Assembly: GCA_954871525.1 (NCBI GenBank)
Contig: OX940871.1
Location: 3,968,001-4,032,000 of the forward strand
Reading direction: 5' to 3'
Length of the DNA stretch: 64,000 bases
Source: Parietaria judaica
Taxonomy: Eukaryota > Streptophyta > Magnoliopsida > Rosales > Urticaceae
Position 1 is the stretch's first letter; every line of letters starts with the position of its first letter. Shown in pieces: positions 36,361 to 47,200 of the stretch. The translations under genes and the position numbers were made by a program. The notes below the pieces were generated by a model. It saw nothing but the letters and a program-made list of their open reading frames with translations. It made no database searches and was not told the DNA's origin.

Positions 36361-36566
36361 AGCAGTGGTGGAACCAAGATTCGACGGCAAGGGCATGGAC
36401 TTCTCGTACAACTTCTACAAGAGGTGGGTGCGGGCATTTGTGCTCACTCCAGCGGTCCAGCCAATGATAAGAATATTGAGGGTCAAGGTGTTCAAGGCGC
36501 TGCGGCGGCGCACCATCTCAACATTGGTGGAGAGGCTGCGTAGAATGAGGAGGCGTGGCCTTTGAT
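36361..36566 (+). pseudogene. P450 exon 1 relic
   Basis: A short GC-rich frame reads GKGMDFSYNFYKRWVRA, aligning with GKGMAFSEYSPYWRSSRR of P450 gene 1. Later KVFKALRRRTISTLVERLR aligns with the region containing ALRRGQVLRAVEGLRE in gene 2. The N-terminus, the rest of exon 1 and exon 2 are absent. The left edge (CAGTGGTGGAACCAAGATT) resembles the end of the hAT MITE at 39544, which may mark the break. Confidence 0.55.
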
Positions 36567-36830
36567 CCTAAACTTTAAGGACCTCCAAAAAAAATATACA
36601 TGATACATTAATGTATTTACACTTCTAAACACTCGTCGTTGTGGTTGTTGGTTTTTATTTTTTATTGAAAACGGTACATAGACTCACACTTTACTCTTCA
36701 AATTATCTAAAATGTGCTTATTTCTGGCAGGGCTGGCCTCAAGTTTGTTGGGGCCTAAGGCGAAGACTTATTTTGGGGCCTATCGAAATTAAAGATTAAA
36801 TTTTAATAAAAAATTATTAAATAAATTTGT

Positions 36831-37028
36831 ATAATAAATCCTTGATTCAAATAAAATAATAAAAATACTGTATTATGAAAGATGCTCTATCTAACTTAAT
36901 AGTTAATACGATACGAAACGAAGAAGTCGATAATAAATCCTTGATTCAAATAAAATAATAAAAATACTGTATTATGAAAGATGCTCTATCTAACTTAATA
37001 GTTAATACGATACGAAACGAAGAAGTCG
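36831..37028. repeat. Perfect 99-bp tandem duplication
   Basis: Two adjacent 99-bp units, both starting ATAATAAATCCTTGATTC and ending GAAACGAAGAAGTCG, look identical. The duplication is therefore recent. Confidence 0.9.
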
Positions 37029-37346
37029 TTTCATAAAAAATAAATAAAAAATATTTTATTTTGTGTTTGAGAATGTAAATGAAGAGAAAAAATAATAATA
37101 AAATGAAAAATAAATCAATCAAAAGAAGAGGGAATTTAAAAACAATAAAATTGTGAAGAAAAAGGACCGCATACAGTGAGTTAAAAACTAACTCAATATA
37201 TTTCTCAAAAAAAAAAAAAAAACTAACTCAATATATGACATAATAGATAGGGCCCACTAATTATATTAAAAAGAAAATTTAAATGAAAACAATCAATTTT
37301 ATATAAGAGATATAGGGCCCTATGTAGTATGTACCAATAAAGAAAA

Positions 37347-38508
37347 GGGTAAAATGCGGCTAAAGTACTTAATGTTTATATTTTTTTTGTGATTATGTAT
37401 TCAATTTTTTTGGTGGCTAAAGTACCTAAAGTTTATTCTGTTAAGGAATTTGGTTTCCTCCGTCAAACTCTGTTAGTGGTGTTTTAGATATTGGACAAAC
37501 TGCAGCTAAAGTACCCAATGTTTCAAAAAATTGAATTATGTACCTAAACTTTTTTAAAGTTGCTTCTGTTATAAAAGTTGGTTTCTTCCGTCAACTCACA
37601 TGCCTTTGACCGCCACATGAATTTTTTTTAATCATTTAACAAATATAATCTAATAATAATTAAAATTAAAATAATAAAATAATTTAATGAGGTTATAAAA
37701 CTTGTATTATGTTATGAAGCATTAAATTTATTTAGTTATACAATATTATTAAAATAAAAATCTACACCATTGATAAAAATACCCTTAAATAACTTTTTTA
37801 CACATGGATTAATATATTTGTGTTCGTCTTTAATGCGTAACTATATTAATATGTTAATTTAAAGTATAAGATACATTTTTGTCAAAAAATAAAATTTTTA
37901 AGATAAGCTTGTTACGCATTAAAGACGAACATAAATATATTAATCCATGTGTAAAAAAATTGTTTAAGGGTATTTTTAAATTAACATATTACTATAGTTA
38001 CACATTAAAGACGAACATAAATTATTAAATATATTAATCCATGTGTAAAAAAATTTGTTTAAGGGTATTTTTATTAATGATATAGATTTTTATTTTAATA
38101 ATACTGAATAACTAAATATATTTAATGCTTCATAACATAATACAAGTTTTATAACCTCATTAAATTATTTTATAAATTTAATTTTAATTATTATTAGATT
38201 ACATTTTTTTAATGCTTAAAAAATAAAAAAATGTCACGTGGCGGTCAAATGCTTGTGAGTTGACGGAAGAAACCAAATTTTATAAGAAAAGCAACTTTAA
38301 AAAAAAGTTAGGTACATAATTCAGTTTTTTTTGAAACATTGGGTACTTTAGCCGCAATTTGTCCAATATTTAAAACATGACTAACAGAGTCTGACGGAGG
38401 AAATCAATTTTTTAACAAAATAAACTTTAAGTACTTTAGCCACAAAAAAAGATTAGATACATAATCACAAAAAATATAAACAATAGTTACTTTAGCCGCA
38501 TTTTACCC
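37347..38508. mobile_element. Mutator-like foldback element with 9-bp TSD
   Basis: Both ends read inward as GGGTAAAATGCGGCTAAAGT. TAAAGAAAA is duplicated exactly at 37338-37346 and 38509-38517. The arms pair over several hundred bases (GACGAACATAAAT, CATAACATAATACAAGTTTTATAACC). No transposase is seen. The right end is part of an unusual palindrome (38494-38580). Confidence 0.85.
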
Positions 38509-38580
38509 TAAAGAAAAATATAATATAGTGTCAAGAGTCTTGACACTATATTATATTTTTCTTTAGGGTAAAATGCGGCT
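38494..38580. repeat. Perfect palindrome with 43-bp arms
   Basis: Arms 38494-38536 and 38538-38580 are exact inverted copies around one G. Each arm holds 15 bp of MULE end (AGCCGCATTTTACCC) plus 28 bp of flank including the target duplication. It marks an inverted duplication at the right end of the MULE. Confidence 0.9.
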
Positions 38581-38666
38581 GAAGACTGCAGTGAACACTC
38601 TCAGTCTCAATCAACTCAGGGTCAGCAGTATTGTCGAGAGGCGGAGAGCAATAAGAGTTTAATTTA

Positions 38667-39095
38667 TGGGGCCCCCAAAATCTGGGGGCCCAAGGCCCAT
38701 GCCTCGTGGCCCTCTCAAGAGGGCCGGGCCTCAGTTCTAGTCATATTAATATTTTTTCTTTAATTTTAATAAATATATCGTTTTGTCGAGAGGCTAAAAA
38801 AATTATTTCATTCGGCCCCACAAACACAAGACTCGCCCTACGGGCTCCCACAACCGTGGGCGAGGTTATGGTTTTGATTCGATGAAATTGTTTTTCTGGG
38901 GCCCGCAAAATCTGGGGACGCAAGGCCCATGCCTCGTGGCCCTCTCAAGAGGTCCGGGCCTGACTTCTAGTCATATATAATTTTTTAATTTGAATAAATA
39001 TATCGTTTTGTCGAGAAGCTCAAAAAATTTATTTCATTCGGCCCCACAAACTCAAGACTCGCCCTACGGGCTCCCACAACCGTGGGCGAGATTGT
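38667..39095. repeat. Two-copy direct repeat, 230-bp period
   Basis: Blocks containing CAAGGCCCATGCCTCGTGGC recur at about 38691 and 38921. Both continue through ATATCGTTTTGTCGAGA, ATTTCATTCGGCCCCACAAA and CTCCCACAACCGTGGGCGAG. Confidence 0.85.
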
Positions 39096-39345
39096 GGACG
39101 GGAATGGACATATTGGATGGTGTCGGGGAAGAGATGATAAGTATAATAATTTGAAGGTATTATTGAGGAGACTTCTAGTATGATACTACGTGCCTTGGCC
39201 TGGAGCATTTGATAGATGGTATTTAATTTACTGGTATTAAGAAGGTAGTTGTGCCCTAATTATGAGCAATATCAACATTGCAATCAAGTCTGAAGTGAGT
39301 ATATATCGTCGGTCCCACTGAATTTATAGCTAAGATTCTCTCAAT
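39083..39345 (+). pseudogene. P450 exon 1 end, relic copy 1
   Basis: The DNA resembles the last 130 bp of exon 1 of P450 gene 1 (TGGTGTCGGGGAAGAG, TTGAGGAGACTTCTAG, ACTACGTGCCTTGG.CTGGAGC). It lacks a frame and an exon 2. The sequence to about 39345 (GAAGGTAGTTGTGCCCTA, ATCAACATTGCAAT) is shared with a second copy at 51967-52300. Confidence 0.65.
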
Positions 39346-39543
39346 AATTTTTTTCTTTTTCTTTTCCTTTTTCCCTACTCGTGAATTTTAAAAGAGAGTT
39401 AAGCAAGTAGTATACTCGAAAAGAGATCGCAATTCTATTTCTTAAACACTGACGTTTTTGAGTACGTGTCCGCATAGAACTAAACTTCGAGATTGAAATG
39501 TATTTCTTTTTACTCGAGTATCTAATTTAAACATACTTACTAG

Positions 39544-39750
39544 CAGTGACGGAACCAGGATTCCGAAGCAAAGGGGTTCAAATTTTTTATCACTAGAGTC
39601 AAATAGTAAATACATAGTTAAAATACAAAAATGTGTGAGTGGTTTCAAGTTTTCAAAGCTTAGGCTTTGGGGTGTTTGGTGACTTGGGAGGGGGATTTAT
39701 TTGAATAAGTTCTAAAAAATAGGGTCACGTTAATTCATTTTCCGCCACTG
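39544..39750. mobile_element. hAT-type MITE with 8-bp TSD
   Basis: 207 bp between CAGTGACGGAACCAGG and TTTTCCGCCACTG. CTTACTAG is duplicated exactly at 39536-39543 and 39751-39758. A truncated relative (CAATGGCGGAACCAGGAATC) begins near 42317 in the intron of P450 gene 2. Confidence 0.85.
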
Positions 39751-39758
39751 CTTACTAG

Positions 39759-41044
39759 ACATCGAACCCAAGACGAGAGCTACATGTAGATGCATTTCTG
39801 TGTGTATCGACGTGTTTTAGTCTCTTTGTGTAAATTTTATGTCGTTTTTTGTTTGTATTTTTGTTGTTGTTTGGACTTTGTTTTCGTTTAGGCTTAGTGT
39901 TAGACTAAATATCTAAAAAGTTTTTATTACGTGTAACAAATTTAAATGAATAACAAGTTGCCTTCCCTCGAATTCGAAGTGTTTCTCTAGATGATTCGAT
40001 TTTGATGCCGAATCCTGCCATATAATTTCGATTAGCATTGTGTAAATTCCCGTCAATATACATTCGAAATAATTTCGATTAGCATTGGTGCGGGAATCAT
40101 CAAACGAACTTGTCCCTGTCTCCTTGGTATCAATTAATATCATATGTTCTCATCTCTACACATGATTTAATATCCGTTCTCAAATTCGTTGTTATCCACA
40201 TATAAATGTGTGATATTTCTAATGAGCCTCTGCCAAACAATGACACCATGCGAATGCTATGGTTGCCCATAAAATTAATATCCAATAATAAATAAATTAA
40301 GAGATATTTGCGGCATAAGTTTTTGATACAATACAAAAGGAGTTCGTATTTGTAGACTAGTATGACCAACTTATTCGAAAATAAGACTCGTGATTATGTT
40401 TTCTGGTCGTTAGATTTTAGCCAGATTCCATATTTTAGGGCATCAAATTGACAATTACTGTCGACAAATTTTACGCGATCCTTAGGATTTATTTATGATT
40501 ATTTGCTCTTTTGCTTCCCGTTATTTAATTTCTGTTTCAGCTTTATTTGTTGCCGTTTTTATTTTTTCTCTTTCCCTTAGACATGTGTTTTTTTTTTCTT
40601 TTCGATTTCAGACAACTAAAGAGTAAAGACTATTAATATATTTTTCTTAGTTTGTAATTTCAAATAACAATGAAAAAAAGAAATTCCACCGAGCTTAGTT
40701 AAAGAACCTTTTTTCTTAATTTCATATAAGCCGAGTCTACATCAACTTCTAAAAACTATTTAAACTTTGTTTTTAAAGTAGAAAGCTCCCAAACTCTATA
40801 AATCGCCATGTTCGGATGTTTTGATGAATTTGTGAATGGTCAAAAACATCCAATTTTAGTAAAACCTGAACTCAGCAGATTTATAGAGCTGGGGAATTTG
40901 AAAACTTATGCGGCAAAATTCCCATAAATAAAAAAGAAGCCCTTTTGGCGAGTGAATCATTAATTTCTGAATCTAATCATATGCTCTGCTTTCTTCCATA
41001 TAGTCCCCAAAATATACCCGGATTCGTAAAAAAAAAAAAAAAAA
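39759..41044. other. AT-rich spacer
   Basis: No gene, RNA or element ends recognised. A near-direct repeat, AATTTCGATTAGCATTG, occurs at about 40025 and 40073. Confidence 0.45.
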
Positions 41045-41099
41045 CGGATACCGAAATATCCGGGCCGGGTTTTTCCGGAACAGGATATTTCGGTATCCG
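41045..41099. repeat. Palindrome upstream of P450 gene 2
   Basis: CGGATACCGAAATATCC at 41045-41061 pairs perfectly with GGATATTTCGGTATCCG at 41083-41099 across a 21-bp loop. CCGGATATAATATTATCCGG follows at about 41116-41135. It may be a short MITE or a hairpin, 200 bp before the gene. Confidence 0.8.
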
Positions 41100-41160
41100 G
41101 GAAACACATGCACAACCGGATATAATATTATCCGGGTTTTTTTTTTTTTTTTAAATGAAA

Positions 41161-41299
41161 CGAGCCGGAAGTTCCATATGAGGTGTGGCCCCACCATGCA
41201 CGTTGCGTCGTTGGCTCGTTGCCTAAATCACGTCAGTACAAACACTCTCATATCATATATAACGATATCAATTATCATATTGATCAAAGACGAAGAAAA
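41161..41299 (+). promoter_or_regulatory. Proximal promoter and leader of P450 gene 2
   Basis: Holds CATATATAAC (about 41252-41261), a TATA-like word some 40 bp before the ATG. The segment GTACAAACACT ... GATCAAAGACGAAGAAAA is shared with the upstream region of P450 gene 3 (58014-58099 plus 60036-60084), where it is split by a LINE. Confidence 0.5.
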
Positions 41300-44200
41300 A
41301 TGCTCGCCATCGCCATAGCCGTGCTCGCTCTCCTCATCGGAGTACTCTATTCAGTACTAAAACCTGTCCCGAGAACTCGCCGGCGGCTGCCACCTGGACC
41401 GACGCCTCTCCCCATCATCGGAAACCTCCACTTGCTCGGGGCGCTGCCTCACCGCGCGCTGCGAGTGCTGGCGCTCAAGCACGGCCCGGTCATGCGTATC
41501 CGCCTGGGCCGCGTCAGCGCCGTCGTGATCTCGTCCTCGGCTGCGGCGGAGCAGGTGCTGAAGGCCCACGACAGCGCCTTTGCGAGCCGGCCGAGCATGC
41601 AGGCCGTGGAGCACCTCAACTACGGCCGCCGCGGGATCGGGTTCACCGAGTACGGGCCGTACTGGCGGGGCGTGAGGAAGCTCTGCACGCTGCAGCTGCT
41701 GACGGCGGCGCGCGTGGAGTCGTTCGCAGCACTGCGGCGGGGGCAGGTGCTGCGGGCGGTGGAGGGGCTGAGAGAGGCAGCGGCGGCGAGGGAGGCAGTT
41801 GACCTGAGCGAGAGGGTCAGCGACGTGGTGGAGGAGTTGACTTTTAAGATGATGTTCGGTGCTGAGGCGGACAGCGTGTATTTCAGAGGGCTGGCGAAGG
41901 AGGCGATGCGGCTGGTGGGGGCTTTCAATCTCGCGGATTACGTGCCTTTTCTCGGGGTATTTGATCTTCAGGTACAGAAACAAAAAACCGCCTAATTGTC
42001 GAATTTTACAGGTATATCGATAACTGGTAGATGTATCGGTGGAGTTTTTATAAGATTTCAAAAACAAATGAGCGATTATATATATATATATATATATATC
42101 AAATTTTATGGTATATATACCGATAAAGTGCGCGACGGGTATACTGACACTGACGGGTATTTAGTAAACATTGGAATTTTTTATTTTTAGGGGGGTTTTT
42201 GTTGGATTTTATAGGGTTCAATCAACCATTTTCAACCAATATAAAAAAATGGAAAATATTTCTTATGTTCTCTCTAAAAATAGGTATAAATAACTGCTGA
42301 TTTATTGTGTGTGTCAATGGCGGAACCAGGAATCGGATAAAGGGGGGGCTCAATCTTTTTTATTATTAAATTTAAGTAGGAAATATAAAAAATAAAGGGC
42401 TCTTAATGGTAATAGCCAAATTGAAACATAGGTTTAGCAAAATAGCCAAATTTTGGTTAATTTTGTAAACTAGCCAATTAACCATTTACAAAATTTTGGT
42501 TAATTTTGTAAACTAGCCAAATTAGAAATTCACTTAAATTGTTAATTGGCTACTTTACAAAATTAACCAAAGTTTGGTTATTTTACTAAACGTATGTTTT
42601 TTTTTTTTTTTTTTTTGAAGTTGGATCGCTTTTCATTAAGTTGGAATATGGGATGAATCCCTACGAAGAACGTGTACAAGCCACTCGGGGCAATCCCTCG
42701 ACCACATGTCGGGAATAGAATCCGCTAGGCGGTTTTTTGCTATTCTATTTGCAACTTCGTTACATCCTCTCGGGATCCAACGACATCCAAAGCGTGCTCC
42801 CACTTCCGCAAAGATGGTCTCAATTTCCGCGATGATCGGACCTTGAAAACACCCCCATTTACCCCCGTTGATGAGTTGGGAGACTTTAAGACAATCGGTT
42901 TCCACTCCGGCCACCTTCCAACCTCGATCCCGGACAAAATTGAGGCCATGGAGAATAGCGTGGCATTCCGCCGTTACCGGGGAATCGACGTCCAAGATAA
43001 GCCTTGCCGCAAGGCCGATGAGATCACCACGGTGGTCTCTCACGACTCCGCCCAAAGCCGCTCTCCCCTTGTCCCACGCCGCATCCACACTAAGGATGTA
43101 GTCGCCGATATCCGGGGCTATCCACATATTTTGTCTAGCCGCTAAACATCTTGAAGGGATCTCCGATGAGCGATGACTTGCCTTGAAACTCTCGAGCCAA
43201 CAAGCCACTTTCTCGACCCACTCCGACGGCTTAATGACTTTGTGATCAAAGAGACTTGTGTTCCGGTTAGACCACGCCGCCCATACAAGGCCACAAAAGA
43301 GTTCGAGGTCCGCCGGTGCTAAGGCGTCGTGCGCGCGCAAGCAAAGCTCTCTAAAAGGAATCGGAGCCGTCTTCTCCACCCACCTATGCAAAGACGAGGA
43401 GACCCAAATGGCTCGGGCGGTTGCGCAATCCCACACCGCATGGAGGGCATCCTCCGGTAAGGCGCCGCAAAACTTGCAAAAAGGTAGGCAAGGCACACCT
43501 CTCCCTTTAAGCGCTCCAAAGGTCGGGAGGGTGTCAAACCATGCACGCCACACTAGGTGTTTTACTTTGGGGGGTATGTGAAGCCCCCACAAAGTTTTCC
43601 ACCACCGCGGTTCGAGGCTACACGACCCCGATGGGCCATCTCTCGTGGCCGCTATCGCAAGACGGTACCCGGAACGCACCGAGTATATCCCGTCCTCCTC
43701 GAAGTGCCAAACCCATCGATCATGAAGTTTCCCATTACCGAGGGGTATTTTGAGGATCGCTTGTGCGTCAAAAGGGATCATGAGGTCCGAAACAAGATCG
43801 TTGTTCCACTCTCCGTTGGAAAAAAGGTCGGTGACACACCAAGGGAATCCGTCATAGGGCTCCTTTGTGAGAACAGAAAAACTACCGGCTCGAGGGATCC
43901 AAGGTTGATTAAAGGCTCGGATGTTTCCTTTCCCTACTTGCCACCTAAGCCCTTTCCGGACTAAATCCCGGCCCCGTGTCGATTAGAGGATGGCCGACCG
44001 TGTCGATTTGGATCACGCGATGATCCGAACCCCATAAGTCCAAGACGTCAACCATACTCGACGGGAAGAGACTTTTCCATTCCGGGTTAGCGCAAGCTCT
44101 ATCAAGACGGCATTGGATATTTTTCGCTCCACTTTGCATGTTGCTCCAAGTACAAAGCTCTCCCTTGAATCCAAGATCGTCGAGGCCACACACTTCGAGG

Positions 44201-47200
44201 GTCTCCGCAAAATTCCCCATTTGGCTTGAACGACGCCGAGTCCTACTAACATGTTCGTGCTCGAAGAGGACCTCATTGAAATCCCCGGCGCAAAGCCAAG
44301 GGCTATCGCTTCCGTTATGAATGCGCCTTAGAAGTTCCCAAGAGGAGTGATGAGCGCATTCTTGCGGAGCCCCATAGAAACCGGTGAAACGAAAAGATGA
44401 GCCTAGCTCGTCGAGCACCACCGCATCAATGTGACCTTGGTTAAAACTCTTAATTGAGACCACGACGGCGTCATTCCATAGAAGTTGGAGCCCCCCACTA
44501 CGACCGTTCGCGTGGACCCCGAGTCCGTTTGAAAAACCAAGACGCCACTTCAAACTCACCGCACGTCCTCCCCATAGCTTCGTCTTCGCCAAGAAAAGGA
44601 CGTCCGGTCGCCGCTCACGGATCAATCTCCGCAAGTGGCCCATCGCCCGGAAATTGCATAATCCCCGGGCGTTCCAACATAAAATTTTCATGGCTTCCGG
44701 ACAGCCCGGCTTTCCCGGACCGCCGATAACATCGAAACAACTCCCCTGTTCTCGTTGCCTTGACTTCCACCATCCTCAAGGGTCACCTTTCCACCACCTT
44801 CAACTGGGATCCTAAGCCCAATCGTACTAGGCACCACCCCCACATTGTCGACACCGTCCCAATGAGAAGCCCCTTCCGTTCTCTTTCTTTTCCTGCCATC
44901 AGATGCGAAATTGGCATGCTCCAGGGAGCTCTGTTTGTTAGTTGGCATCTCTGTTTAAAGAACAGAGGAAATTTTTGCTCTCTGTAAAGAAAGACCATTC
45001 AACCCGATAGAAGGCTGTGAGCACATGACTTTTAATGAAGTTGGGCACGTGGGAGGCATAAAATCTACCAGGGGCTGAAAAAATGGGTCCAAGTCCTTAA
45101 GCAATTGCGTGGCAGGCCCAAAGGGTTGAGAAAGCTCACCAAGAGGAGGTGGGTTATGTGAAGACCACGTGGGAGAAAGGTGGTCAAAATGAGGAAAAGA
45201 GGAGAAGGGCCCCACTTTTTGGACAGGCTCATGCGACAGAGCCCTAGGGCACTCCACCCCTTCACCAACTTCATAGCCAACCTTGATAAAAGGCATATCA
45301 GAGGGACGAGAGAGGAAGGGAGCAGAGGTCCTTTCCAAAGACCCATTCTCGGTATGGCTCGAAGAAGGGTCTGATCCCTAGGTTTCTGCAGGAGCATCGC
45401 GTGGAGCCTGACAATCTCTGACGGGCCTCGCCGTGGTCGTCCGGTCCTTCTCAGTTGGCTCGTGCAAAGAGGCGCTGACTACGGTTGTCGTGGTGTCCGG
45501 GAGACGCACCTCCGGTTCAGGGGAGCGAGAGGGTGCGGGTTTACGGCGTACCCTCGTCGTGTTCGCCGATGAAGGAGGATCACCCGAACTCTCTTTGGCC
45601 AAAGACGCGGGGCAACGAAGAGGGCCTCTTCCTCCGCCGGAGAAGCACGATTCTATTTTGGACCCAGCTCCGATCCACTCACCAAACATTGGCACTGCTT
45701 CGAAGCCTTCCTTACTGATACAAGTTTCGTCTTCGTTTGGGCATTCCAGTAGTCCGTGGCCAAGCGAACCACACCGGAAACACAGGTTGCCGACGTTCTC
45801 GTACTTTGCTTGAATCCACAGGGATGATTGGTTCTTCCTGTCGAGAAAGAAGCCGGCGTTTAAAGGTTTTTGCACATTGACGTCGACTCTGAACCGAGCA
45901 TAAGCGGCATAACGAGCGTCTTTGCCGGTTTTACAGCTCACAACATCTCCAAAAAACTGGGCAATCTTAGACAACGTCTGTTCTGAGATCATGGACGGAG
46001 GAAGGCCCAGAAGACGAATCCAGAAGGGGCAGGAGTTGAAGCGGACCTCTTCCCGTGAGAGGTGCTCTGGCCAGGCTTCCAAGAGAAAGAGCGAGCCTCT
46101 GATGTTCCACGGACGTCTAGATAAAACCTCATCTCTGTCTCTCTGGTTCTTGAAAGCGATTTTGAAGGTTCCCGGAGTAAGTTCCGAGCAGGTCCAATCT
46201 TTGATCTTCTCCCAAGCTCTGGTGAGGACAGCATTGACTGTGTTCCGACTGAACTTTTTGGATGAGAGGATCCTTCCGAGTAGGACAGCGTTGCCCCCTA
46301 CTTCCGGGAGGACGCCGTCGATTCCCAGATCATCTTCGGCATCCAGGGAAAGAGTTTGGAGCTTCTCTTTATTTCCAAAATAAGCTGCCATAGCAGCCTA
46401 ACCCTACCACCGAGAGGAAGCTCGGAGTAGCACACGTAGAAACACGTAGAATCACGATGATTCACTTGGGAACACCTCGATAAACATCAGGGCTCATCCG
46501 AACCGAAGGTTTTCAAACCAAAATTAAATATTTCACGACTCTGCTGGGGATCGAACCCAGAATCTCTGGTTTCGTAGACCAGCGCCTTATCCATTGGGCC
46601 ACAGACGTATGTTTCAATTTGGCTATTTGGTGCAATTTCTCAAAAATAAATATTATCAAGTGAGCTTGTTACCAGTTATATGGTTAAGTAATTTGATTTC
46701 GTCCTTTACTCGAGAAGTCCGTATTATATGCAACAAACACGACAATCGACAAAAGTAAAAAAATCAAATACGAAAATAGTGAAGTCTCACCTCTCACGGT
46801 GTTGTAAATTTACTCTCAATGTCCAAGTTTTTTCAATTGTCCTAACTTTGTGGCCTTAAAAGAGTACTTATGAGTCTCAATTTTTCTTATGATCTTTTCT
46901 CACATAGAAGAAAAGAAAATAAAAATTGATTCCCACGAGAGACAGTCCTATATTCAAGACATAAGATCATTGAACCCTAAAACAGTAGCTATTTGTAATA
47001 TGCCATCTATACATGTCTGAGAGATAAGGCAAAGGAGAAAAAAAAAGAAGTGTGAGAGACAAAATTCTAAGAGTTGTTATTGGAAAATCGTATCTTATAG
47101 TTGCAAACTGAGTATTTACTATCACCAAATACATTTTAGGACAGCCAATCACAAAGCTCGATTGGCTAACTAACTTCTAACGGCAATGACGTCAGATCAG

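Larger units (their letters stand above)
36729..38735. mobile_element. Possible decayed hAT element around the MULE
   Basis: The left edge CAGGGCTGGCCTCAAG and the right-hand GAGGGCCGGGCCTCAG are typical hAT-like termini in roughly inverted orientation. No 8-bp duplication was found. The MULE at 37347-38508 and a 99-bp tandem duplication lie inside. This is weak evidence. Confidence 0.3.
42600..46604 (-). mobile_element. tRNA-LINE chimera (LINE copy C) in a P450 intron
   Basis: Non-LTR element on the minus strand. In its own 5'-3' order it holds a tRNA-Arg(ACG) sequence, a 16-nt trailer ending TTTT, a 5' UTR of about 130 nt, ORF1, ORF2 with an internal deletion, a 3' UTR and poly(A) (T-run up to about 42616). 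ACGTATGTTT is duplicated exactly at 42590-42599 and 46605-46614, so the tRNA lies inside the inserted unit. The host site is the arm of a palindromic MULE, and its mirror arm confirms the sequence of the empty site. Both ORFs are damaged, so it cannot move on its own. Confidence 0.85.
42397..46641. mobile_element. MULE MITE split by a LINE
   Basis: The left end reads inward as GGGCTCTTAATGGTAATAGCC and the right as GAGAAATTGCACCAAATAGCC. AAAAATAAA is duplicated at 42388-42396 and 46642-46650. Removing the LINE and one target copy leaves about 230 bp whose arms pair well (GCCAAATTGAAACAT). The element at 49574-50539 has the same two ends. Confidence 0.8.

Noticed and set aside
46536..46605. 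Ordinary host tRNA gene next to which a LINE inserted
   Set aside because: The target duplication encloses the tRNA, the first three tRNA bases are lost at the junction, and the MULE arm continues directly outside it.
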